Source: an uncultured Acidobacteriia bacterium (GTDB lineage: Bacteria; Acidobacteriota; Terriglobia; Bryobacterales; Bryobacteraceae). Taken from it: DNA of 47,783 bases. The notes under the pieces were generated by a model. That model saw only the letters and a list, made by a program, of their open reading frames with translations. It was not told the DNA's origin and searched no databases. A program made the translations under genes and the position numbers. Shown piece by piece: positions 8,973 to 17,078 of the stretch. The DNA is taken from the NCBI GenBank assembly GCA_903909435.1, contig CAIVVT010000024.1, forward strand, positions 1 through 47,783, written 5' to 3'. Numbering within the stretch: the first letter of the stretch is position 1; every line of letters begins with the position of its first letter.

Positions 8973-9578
8973 CCCCAGGGACCTCGCTACTCAGCAATCG
9001 AGGGGAATTCGCAGTAGGCGGCAAGTCATGGCATTTGCTGTTCCAACGCAAGCATCGCTTCAATTCGGTTGGACCTTGAAGATTCAGCCCGTCTTCGGAT
9101 GCGTGGCGCACCGCGTCGAGAGGCTGTCCTCCTCCCGCCCTGAGCCGCGATCTGTTTCTTAATTGAAGGTCGCGAGATAGGACTCACTACAGACGCGATT
9201 GGCGCCTTCCATAATTGTGCCTTGGCGATGGCATCGGATTGGTCTCTCCCAGTGCAGGCCGGCGAGGGTAAGCGGTCAGTCATAGGCGCTTCAAACGGAT
9301 ACGAGATAAGGGCTCACCATCAAACCGATTCCTGCAGCTTCCTCGTCGTCGAATTGTCACAATCCGAGTCTGAGTTGTATCCCTTCATGTCGGGGGGCAA
9401 TAGTGGACTACATTATGGTTACGATCGGACACAGCCCATCGTGTGCCCCCGTACAGCAACTTCCAGACGGGCCGTTTCGGTCCTGAATCAGATGGGAGCG
9501 CGTTACCTCCATCTGCTATGTTCGTGGATTGCGGGCGCATCTCGCGTCGCACCACGCAATTGGAGGCTGGGCTTCGGA
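8973..9578. other. gap without a supported gene
   Basis: About 600 bases between GH130 and the PI-PLC-like gene. The PI-PLC frame is open back to 9222, but the extra 119 residues have no domain and would bury a clear signal peptide, so I treat them as non-coding. I see no strong terminator; CCTCG and CGAGG shortly after 8980 could make only a weak hairpin. Confidence 0.4.
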
Positions 9579-10709
9579 ATGATTGTTCGTTGCTTCGTGT
9601 TGGTCTTTCTTACTGCATGGATTGGGATCCCTGCTGCGTGCGGGCAAGGCACCAGCGGTGTGCGGATGAACGAGATCCAGGTGATCGGTACGCACAACAG
9701 TTACCACGCGGGCTTTGCGCCCAGCGAAGAACGCTTGTGGGGCCGGCTCGCGCCGGATTCGCTGCCTAGCCTCGACTATCGTCATGCTCCCCTCGACCAG
9801 CAACTGGATGCCGGAGTCCGGCAAATCGAATTGGACGTCTTCGCGGACGCGAAAGGCGGGCTGTTTGCCGATCCAGCTGGCCCCCGGTTGGTGGCCCAAT
9901 CGGGCCTTAGCGCCGACCCGCCCTTCGATCCGCAGGGCGTCCTTCGCCGGCCCGGTTTCAAAGTGATGCACGTCCAGGACATCGACTACCGCAGCACCTG
10001 CCAACCCTTTGTCGCTTGCCTGGAGCTTGTGCGCTCCTGGTCGCACGCTCATCCCGGCCACGTGCCGCTGTTCATTCTGGTCGAAACCAAGTCCGGCAAA
10101 CTGAAGCAGGTTAGTTTCCGCTCCGTTGAGCCTGAGCCTTTCACGCCGTCCGTTTTTGACGCACTTGATGCCGAGATTCGCTCGATCTTCCCCTCGGATG
10201 AGCTGATCACACCAGACCTGGTCCGCGGGGACTTCGCAACGCTGAATCAGGCGATTCGCAAGCAGGGCTGGCCACGACTGGACTCCGTCCGCGGCAAGGT
10301 AGTGTTCCTGATGGATCAGCGTCCAGCCAGAGCTGCCTATCTCAGGGGCCACGCCTCGCTGCGCGGCCGGGTTCTATTTACGAACTCCGAACCCGGGCGC
10401 GCGGACGCAGCGTTTATCGAGCGTAACGAGGGAAGCGCCGCCGAGATCAATTTGCTCATACGGGAGGGCTACCTGGTGCGCACGCGTACGGACTCGGGGA
10501 CGGAAGAGGCGCGCTCGGGCGACATCCGGAGGCGAGATGAGAAACTCGGTAGCGGCGCGCAACTTCTCAGCACCGACTACCCCGCCTCCGAGCCCTCCCG
10601 CTGGACCGGCTACTCCGTGGCGTTGCCGGGGGCAGTGCCTGCGCGCTGCAATCCCGTTTTGAGGCCCACAGGCTGCGTCGATTCAGCGCTGGAAGTGCCT
10701 GCCCGCTAG
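9579..10709 (+). CDS. exported PI-PLC-like (Ca2+-dependent) phosphodiesterase
   Basis: Encodes 376 residues. A signal peptide (MIVRCFVLVFLTAWIGIPAACG) precedes MNEIQVIGTHNSYHAGF, where His39-Asn40 forms the first catalytic block of the PI-PLC TIM-barrel superfamily. RQIELDVFAD supplies the acidic metal-site residues, and VMHVQDIDYRSTC carries the second histidine (His131). The later HPGHVPLFILVETKSG and GKVVFLMDQ also fit the Ca2+-dependent phosphoinositide-PLC-like family common in environmental bacteria. It is predicted to cleave a phosphodiester in the periplasm or outside the cell; the substrate is unknown. I placed the start at 9579 because the signal peptide begins there, although the frame is open further upstream. 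GGAGG at 9562-9566 is rather far for a ribosome binding site. Confidence 0.85.
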   Translation: MIVRCFVLVFLTAWIGIPAACGQGTSGVRMNEIQVIGTHNSYHAGFAPSEERLWGRLAPDSLPSLDYRHAPLDQQLDAGVRQIELDVFADAKGGLFADPAGPRLVAQSGLSADPPFDPQGVLRRPGFKVMHVQDIDYRSTCQPFVACLELVRSWSHAHPGHVPLFILVETKSGKLKQVSFRSVEPEPFTPSVFDALDAEIRSIFPSDELITPDLVRGDFATLNQAIRKQGWPRLDSVRGKVVFLMDQRPARAAYLRGHASLRGRVLFTNSEPGRADAAFIERNEGSAAEINLLIREGYLVRTRTDSGTEEARSGDIRRRDEKLGSGAQLLSTDYPASEPSRWTGYSVALPGAVPARCNPVLRPTGCVDSALEVPAR

Positions 10710-10800
10710 TAGTCTCCCGGCAGCCGGGTGTCCACGTTTTGTCACCGGAATTTTACGCCGTTGGAACCGCGTGTTTGCATGGCGATCGTAGCCTGACTTC

Positions 10801-13800
10801 ATGCGCAAACTTCTGCTCCTTGGTCTGGCGTGCTCACTCAGCGCCTGGGCCCAATTCGATACGGCGACGGTCCTTGGAACGGTCAATGACCAGAGCGGCG
10901 CAGCCGTTCCCGCCAGCGTCGTTACTTTGTCCAACCTCGCCAACGGAACCAGGCAGAGCGTCCTAACGGATTCCAATGGTGAGTACCAGTTCTTGAACGT
11001 TCGGCTTGGCGAGTATAGCCTTCAAGCTGAGGCCAAGGGCTTCAAGCTGGGCGCGTCAGAGAAGTTCGGCGTAACCGTCAACGCTCGCCAGCGCGTCGAC
11101 ATGACGTTGCAGGTCGGTGATGCCACGGAGCGGATCGAAGTCATGGGCGCCGCCTCGGCATTGGAGACTGACTCAAGCGACCGCGGGCAGGTAATCCCCA
11201 ATCGCGATGTGCTGAATCTGCCGCTGAACGGCCGATCCTACGCCGACCTCACTCTGCTTGTCCCTGGCGTGCGCAAGTCGATGTTGCAGGATCAATCACC
11301 GACCAGTCGTGAGGCCTCGTACAACGTCAACGGCCAGCGCGCCGAATCCAACAACTTCATTCTCGACGGCATCGACAACAACGCTTACGGCACCTCGAAC
11401 CAGGGCTTCTCCAACCAGGTCGTGCAAGTCTCGCCCGACGCCGTGTCCGAGTACCGTGTCGAGACGAATAACTTCAGCGCTGAGTACGGTCACGCTTCCG
11501 GCGCTGTAATCAATGCCACCACGAAGAGCGGTACCAACCAACTCCACGTTGCGGCTTGGGAGTATATGCGCAACACGGTTTTGAACGCCACGGGCTTCTT
11601 TCAGCCAGCCGGCGGCGTCAAACCCACCTATCTTCAGAACCAATTTGGCGCTGCCGCCGGCGGGCCCATCAAGCGGGATAAGCTGTTCCTGTTTGCCGAC
11701 TACGAGGGACAGCGTCGTTCGATTGCTTCCTACACCACTGCGACCGTGCCGACGGCCGCTCAGCGCGCAGGCAATCTTGGCATGCCCGTGGTCAATGCGC
11801 TAACCCGCGCACTGTACTCTAACGGTGTTGTTCCGGCCGCCGACATCGTGCCGGCATCCGCCAGCGTGCTGGCCGCTCTGCCTCTGCCCAACGCCTCCAC
11901 GGTCAGCAACAACTTCCTTTCGCTGCCCAAGGGGACTATCAACGACAACAAAGGCGACTTCCGCTCCGACTATTACGCGAACTCGAAGCTGACCGCCTTC
12001 GTCCGCTACAGCCATCGCGAATCCAACATCTTCCTGCCCGGCAATATTCCGGGTCCGGCCGGCGGCAACAACAACGGCAACGTCCACATCTTCAACCAGC
12101 AAATCGATCCGGGGGCGACGTGGAGTATCAGTCCAACCTCGGCGCTTGAAGTGCGTTTCGGCATCGGCTGGACTGAAGGCGGCAAGACCCCGCTTGGACT
12201 GGGCCAAGCCAGTCTGCTCACCGGCATTCCGAACCTGCCCACGAACAAGCTCGTGGCAGGTGCAATGAACTCGATCAGCGTTTCCGGGTTCTCGCAGTTC
12301 GGCCGCCAGGGCTCTAATCCCCAGTTCCAGAATCCTTTCGTCCTGGACCCGAAGTTGAATTACTCGCGCTACATGGGCCGCCACACGGTCAAGGCGGGCT
12401 ATGAGTTCCTTGACCTGTTCACCACCATCGACGACTTCAATCCGGCCTACGGCAACTTCAACTTCACAGGCCTCTTCTCTAAGCCCACGGGTGGCGCCAG
12501 CGGCTCGCTCCAAACTGAGAACTACGGCGTGACCGACTTCCTGGTAGGCGCGCCCAGCCACTACGAATTGAATAACCTGGCGGTCGTTGACTATCGCCAA
12601 TACATGCACTTCGCCTACCTGCAAGACGATTGGAAGCTGACCAGCCGTCTGACCCTCAATCTGGGAATGCGCTACGAGTTTGCCGCTCCGCAGTGGGTCG
12701 CCGACAATCGCCTCGCCAATTTCGATCCCGCAACCAAAAGCCTGCTGCAGGCCAAGCCCGGCGACCTCCTCTCCCGCTCTTTGCAGACGCCGCAGTATGG
12801 CAACTGGGCACCCCGCGCCGGTTTCGCGTGGCGCCTTCTGCCCCGGACCGTGATTCGCTCCGCGTTCGGCATCAGTTACCAGCAGTTCAATCGCCTGGGC
12901 GGCGAGAACCTGCTTGCCTATAACGGCCCGAACATCGTCGACGCCCAAATCGATCAGACACCGAATCAAGGGATTTGCGGATACAGCAGCGTTCCCCAAT
13001 CCTGCTTCCGGCCCTTCGCCCTGGGCTATCCCGAGAACTTCGCATCTCCTTCCGCCTTCAATCCGCTGCGCGCCCAGGCTCGCTACATCCCCGCGAACAA
13101 CCCGACCGGCTACGTTGAGAGCTGGCACTTCACGGTGCAGCGCGAACTGGCCAAGGATTGGATTCTTGACGTCGCTTACGTCGGTAACAAGGGCAACCAT
13201 CTGATGATCCTCGCCGACGCCAACCAGGCCACGCCCAATACGCCCAGCGCTACTTGCAGCGCCACTGTTTCCAGCGGCTGCGCTTCCCTCCAGTCGCGCC
13301 GGCCCATCTCCAACTTCGCTTACATTGAAGTCGCCTACGGCGCTGGCTTCTCCAGTTACAACGCCCTGCAGGTCAAGCTCGAAAAACGCTACTCCCAAGG
13401 CCTCTACGTATTGAATTCCTTCACCTGGTCCAAGGCCATTGACGCAGCCTCGGGCCACCTGGAAACGGCTAACGGGGACAACTCGCGAGTCAACTTCTAC
13501 AGCATCGCCAACGAAAAAGGCCTGTCGAGCTACGACCAGCCTTTGAACAACACAACGTCGATCACCTGGGAACTGCCGTACGGCAAGGGCCGCCGCTTCG
13601 GCGCCGCTTCTTCGTCAGTCATGCGCGGCCTGCTGGGCGGCTGGCAAATGTCGATGATCGACACTCTCAGCAGCGGTGTGCCGGTCAACCTGACTTACTC
13701 CCCGACCTCGGCATTCCAGGTCTCCACTGCGCCCAATTACCGTCCCAACGTAACAGGCAATCCCGTCACACCCGAGGGCCAGCGCACTACCGTCAACTAC

Positions 13801-14091
13801 CTGAACGCTTCGACGGTCACCATCCCGACAGACGTCAGCCACCCCTGGGGTAGCGCGGGCCGTAATATCGCCCGCGGCTACCCGTTCTACCAACTCGACC
13901 TCGGCTTGCACAAACAGTTCTCTCTCGGTGGCGAATCTCGCGCTCTGGAGTTTCGCTCGGAAGCCTTCAATCTGCTCAACCACACCAACTTCCAGGCTCC
14001 TGACGGCAATCGGTCGAACTCCTCCTTCGGCTCAATTACCTCGACCTTCCCGGCTCGTCAGTTACAGTTCGCCTTGAAGCTGATGTTCTAG
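10801..14091 (+). CDS. Oar-like TonB-dependent outer-membrane receptor
   Basis: Encodes 1,096 residues. Signal peptide MRKLLLLGLACSLSAWA, then a carboxypeptidase-regulatory-like Ig fold (about 20-100: ATVLGTVNDQSGAAVPASVV ending LQAEAKGFK). A plug domain follows (about 120-235, with NLPLNGRSYADL and NNFILDGIDNNAYG), and the rest is a long beta-barrel whose last residue is Phe (QLQFALKLMF), as outer-membrane proteins end. This architecture is the expanded Oar/CarboxypepD_reg receptor family of Acidobacteriota, thought to import large or oligomeric nutrients with TonB energy. No SusD-type partner lies next to it. The convergent hexosaminidase and heparinase-family genes and the following propeller kinase suggest an amino-sugar or uronic-acid glycan as ligand, but this is inference. 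The first ATG after a non-coding stretch is used. Confidence 0.92.
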   Translation: MRKLLLLGLACSLSAWAQFDTATVLGTVNDQSGAAVPASVVTLSNLANGTRQSVLTDSNGEYQFLNVRLGEYSLQAEAKGFKLGASEKFGVTVNARQRVDMTLQVGDATERIEVMGAASALETDSSDRGQVIPNRDVLNLPLNGRSYADLTLLVPGVRKSMLQDQSPTSREASYNVNGQRAESNNFILDGIDNNAYGTSNQGFSNQVVQVSPDAVSEYRVETNNFSAEYGHASGAVINATTKSGTNQLHVAAWEYMRNTVLNATGFFQPAGGVKPTYLQNQFGAAAGGPIKRDKLFLFADYEGQRRSIASYTTATVPTAAQRAGNLGMPVVNALTRALYSNGVVPAADIVPASASVLAALPLPNASTVSNNFLSLPKGTINDNKGDFRSDYYANSKLTAFVRYSHRESNIFLPGNIPGPAGGNNNGNVHIFNQQIDPGATWSISPTSALEVRFGIGWTEGGKTPLGLGQASLLTGIPNLPTNKLVAGAMNSISVSGFSQFGRQGSNPQFQNPFVLDPKLNYSRYMGRHTVKAGYEFLDLFTTIDDFNPAYGNFNFTGLFSKPTGGASGSLQTENYGVTDFLVGAPSHYELNNLAVVDYRQYMHFAYLQDDWKLTSRLTLNLGMRYEFAAPQWVADNRLANFDPATKSLLQAKPGDLLSRSLQTPQYGNWAPRAGFAWRLLPRTVIRSAFGISYQQFNRLGGENLLAYNGPNIVDAQIDQTPNQGICGYSSVPQSCFRPFALGYPENFASPSAFNPLRAQARYIPANNPTGYVESWHFTVQRELAKDWILDVAYVGNKGNHLMILADANQATPNTPSATCSATVSSGCASLQSRRPISNFAYIEVAYGAGFSSYNALQVKLEKRYSQGLYVLNSFTWSKAIDAASGHLETANGDNSRVNFYSIANEKGLSSYDQPLNNTTSITWELPYGKGRRFGAASSSVMRGLLGGWQMSMIDTLSSGVPVNLTYSPTSAFQVSTAPNYRPNVTGNPVTPEGQRTTVNYLNASTVTIPTDVSHPWGSAGRNIARGYPFYQLDLGLHKQFSLGGESRALEFRSEAFNLLNHTNFQAPDGNRSNSSFGSITSTFPARQLQFALKLMF

Positions 14092-14626
14092 GACTTGAGA
14101 GTTGAACAATCCGCCTTGGATTGGCTCTAGGTTTCAGCCCTCGTTAACCAGAACCGGCGATCCCCGGCATGGGGTTCGCCGGGCGCTAACTGAGGGAACG
14201 GACGAAAGCGAATCTCCTTGAATCGTTATCTGCCCCAGCGTCCGTAGACAGGTCCGGTGCAAACGGGGCAGAGCATCTCTAAGTCGTCCTTCCGCTCGTA
14301 TGATTCCAGAACCTGTCAATACGCGTGATCCCCAAACCAGGAGTCATCGTATTTGGGGGCGCTGTATCACCGAAGCGGGACACCAAGTTGCCTGAGCGAG
14401 TCTCGCAAGCTGCGAGGTCTCGGGCTAGTGTCTGGACCGTGTCATAGCGACCGCGCGAATAAGCGCGAGCAACTCCGGGAACATGCGGCGCGGCCCGATG
14501 GCCTCGCCTCAGTTTCTGGGTGGTCATTGAGCCGCCGCGCAAGAACAGCTGCGGTCTGCTGACTGGACCGCTCATTTCCGCACTCGGCTTGAATTGGGCC
14601 GGGTCTTCAATTCCGGCGGCGACGGG
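14092..14626. other. convergent gap with stem-loops
   Basis: About 535 bases between the ends of the receptor and hexosaminidase genes. It holds a small hairpin (CAATCC/GGATTG, 14107-14123) and a larger two-tier stem-loop (14138-14196). The rest has short open frames on both strands with no recognised domain. Confidence 0.45.
14138..14196. terminator. two-tier stem-loop after the receptor gene
   Basis: The inner stem pairs CCGGCGATCCCC (14154-14165) with GGGGTTCGCCGG (14171-14182), 11 of 12 positions, around a GGCAT loop. An outer stem pairs CCCTCGTTA (14138-14146) with TAACTGAGGG (14187-14196) with one bulge. There is no T-tract, so it may be a terminator for the convergent pair or a structured intergenic repeat. 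Confidence 0.45.
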
Positions 14627-16969
14627 CTATCGACTGGGCGAGAGTTCCTTCCAATCCCACTGGCGAGAACGGGCTGGCAACTCGTGCTCTTTTGCGTACT
14701 GGTTGCGAACCGTTTCCACCTGTCCGGCCCAGTCGCCGAACGGGTAGAGCAGTTGGCGATAGATCAGATAAGTCATGTCCGCTGTGCGGACGGGCAGGTG
14801 ATCTTTCACGTCGTCAACCCGGTCAAGGAACTTGCGGCCGTTGGCTTCAAGCACGCGCGGATACCAACTCCGGGACCAGACCTCCAGGGCGTCGACGTAC
14901 GCACGGTTCCTTTGCAATCGGATGTTCTCAGCGAGATCGAGAGCGCTGTCAATCGATGCAACCGCAGCTTTGCCTTCCCCTTTCGAGGCGGCCGTTTGTG
15001 CCGATTTCAGGGCTGCGTCAATTCGTCCCAGATCCAGCAACATGTTGATGTTCTGCCGGTAGAGTTGCGCAATTCCGATAAATAGCTCGACATTGTAGCG
15101 ATTGAATTCCACCCGTTGCAGGTTGCGGTGTAAAAGGTCCAGTGCCTCGTCATTGGCGGCAAGGAAGCGACCCGCAAGTTCCAGGCGCCGCTGACTCAGT
15201 GCGGACCAGTCGTAATTCAGCACCAACATGCCTGGTGCAGGCACGGGGAGCACTGGCAGTGTCTGATCCTCAGCCGGCTGCGGGGGATGATTGATGCGAT
15301 CCCAGTCACCCCAAATAGGAGGCCGTGCCGTGGAGGCCACGCTATCCCAACTCTCTTTCCAGAATTGCCCCTGTTCGCTCAGTAGCTGATAGACCCGGCC
15401 CATGCTCACTTCACCGGGTCCATAGAACAGCGGGTAGAACGAGGCCATCAGTTCCTGTTCGCTAGCGGCTTTGGGGTGCCAGCCAGCCGCCGAACCCGTC
15501 GCGTAGCCCAACCACATCGCCTCAGGATGAACTCCGGTATCAGCCCAGCCCGCGACGAAGACCCCCATCAAATCGGCCAGACTTCTGGCTGGCGCATTCT
15601 CAATCGCGTCTAGCATCTGACCCACATATCCGGGGCCTTCCAGCACTGTCCCATACCCGCCGGCGGCGTGACTCACAATGTGGTCCGCCGCAGGTAGCAT
15701 GTAGTAGTTCGAGAACAGGAACTCTTTCCAGCCGACCGTCGATGTAAAGAGCATCTGCCGGATCCCATGGGCTTTGAACACCGGGTCGAATTCGGGACCG
15801 TAGACCTCGCTGTTAACCATGTAGGAGGGCAATGAGCCGATGTCCTCCGGCTTCATCGGATACTCACCCCAAAACAGAATCGTGCGTCCGCGAGCGTGCA
15901 GGTAGCTGGCGGTCTTGGTGACGAACTCAGCAAATACCTTCCCCACGCTGCCCTTTTCTTTCGCCAGGCTGAGCTCATCGCACTGCGCATTCTGTGCCAT
16001 CCCCAGGTAGTAGGGCTCGTCGGTGGAGAGTACGAAGTACTTGCCCCCCTTGTTCGCGTCTAACAGATCCTGGAACATCCCCTTGTACAGCTTGTAAGTG
16101 TCCGGGTTGGCCGCACAGGCTTCGTAGTTACTCTCTGGAAACTCGCGTAATGCGGCGTACTCCGGGTGCTTGAGTATGAAAGATATGTGTGCCGGCCCGT
16201 CCAGGTAGGGGATGAGTTGCACGTGATACTTCAGAGCGTAGTCAGTTAGTTCCTGATACTCGGCAGGTGAGAGAGCATACGGTTCGACGATCGGCGCAGC
16301 GTGTTTGAACTGGAAGTGGCCTTCCAATTTGAGCGAAAACCCGTTGATCTTATAGAAGGAAGCCTGTCGCACGGCTTGCTTTAGGATCGGCAGCGGTTCC
16401 AGGTGATGTGCGTCGTCCCAGTAAATGATGCGCATGCCGAGGTCAGGCCAATCAGTGATCTCTCCCTCGGGCAGAATCAACTGTCCGTTTCGCGCCTTCA
16501 ACAGTTGAATCAGGCTTTGAACTCCATAGAACAACCCGGGCGCCGCATTGGCGGAAATGGTCACTTGTTCAGGCTTCAAGTCCAACCGGTAGGCTTGGTC
16601 ATTGAGTGCGGCTGTGTCCTTGTCCGTGGCTGCGCCTATCGCCACCGAGCCCGGCGCAACCCTCAATTGGATGACCCGCGCACGGCTGCCCGGGGCGGTG
16701 CCCGAGTCCGGGAGATTCAACTGAAACCTCTCGTTCAACAGTTCCCGCAGCGACTCCACGGCGACATCGTTCGGCAACACTCCGACTGGTGGAGCGATCC
16801 GCCAATCGCTATTGATGGCGAAGTCCCGCGCTTCAAGCTTCACCAACTGGGGTACAGGCAGGGCCGTATAGCCTCGCGCTGCCAGTGGAGACACGTTCGC
16901 GCCACATAGGGGGAGAACCGCGAAGAGGAACAGAAGCGGTCGCAGGGGGGCGGGTCCATTCTTCAGCAT
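14627..16969 (-). CDS. exported GH20 beta-N-acetylhexosaminidase-like glycosidase
   Basis: Encodes 780 residues. An N-terminal hydrophobic segment (PLLFLFAVLPLCGANV) looks like a signal peptide. A GH20b-type domain (about 40-165, with YRLDLKPEQVTISANAAPGLFYGVQSLIQLL) precedes the GH20 catalytic barrel beginning DWPDLGMRIIYWDDAHH. The catalytic Asp-Glu pair is seen in VLSTDEPYYLG (Asp317, Glu318). GH20 enzymes remove terminal GlcNAc or GalNAc by substrate-assisted catalysis. The C-terminal 230 residues are helical and not recognised. It lies 109 bases downstream of the heparinase-family gene on the same strand, so the two probably form one unit for degrading an amino-sugar glycan. No strong ribosome binding site precedes the ATG at 16969. 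Confidence 0.87.
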   Translation of the reverse strand: MLKNGPAPLRPLLFLFAVLPLCGANVSPLAARGYTALPVPQLVKLEARDFAINSDWRIAPPVGVLPNDVAVESLRELLNERFQLNLPDSGTAPGSRARVIQLRVAPGSVAIGAATDKDTAALNDQAYRLDLKPEQVTISANAAPGLFYGVQSLIQLLKARNGQLILPEGEITDWPDLGMRIIYWDDAHHLEPLPILKQAVRQASFYKINGFSLKLEGHFQFKHAAPIVEPYALSPAEYQELTDYALKYHVQLIPYLDGPAHISFILKHPEYAALREFPESNYEACAANPDTYKLYKGMFQDLLDANKGGKYFVLSTDEPYYLGMAQNAQCDELSLAKEKGSVGKVFAEFVTKTASYLHARGRTILFWGEYPMKPEDIGSLPSYMVNSEVYGPEFDPVFKAHGIRQMLFTSTVGWKEFLFSNYYMLPAADHIVSHAAGGYGTVLEGPGYVGQMLDAIENAPARSLADLMGVFVAGWADTGVHPEAMWLGYATGSAAGWHPKAASEQELMASFYPLFYGPGEVSMGRVYQLLSEQGQFWKESWDSVASTARPPIWGDWDRINHPPQPAEDQTLPVLPVPAPGMLVLNYDWSALSQRRLELAGRFLAANDEALDLLHRNLQRVEFNRYNVELFIGIAQLYRQNINMLLDLGRIDAALKSAQTAASKGEGKAAVASIDSALDLAENIRLQRNRAYVDALEVWSRSWYPRVLEANGRKFLDRVDDVKDHLPVRTADMTYLIYRQLLYPFGDWAGQVETVRNQYAKEHELPARSRQWDWKELSPSR

Positions 16970-17078
16970 TGGTGTAGGCTATCACGGCCGCGCACAGTAA
17001 ACGTAAGGCGAAGCTCATCTGCACACTGAGCAGCAACCGGCAAAGTCCAACCGGGTCGCGTTGTGCGCCAACGGCTGG

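Noticed and set aside
11800..13458. A 552-codon minus-strand open frame inside the receptor gene
   Set aside because: Antisense shadow of the TonB-dependent receptor; Val/Gly/Arg-rich with no recognisable motif.
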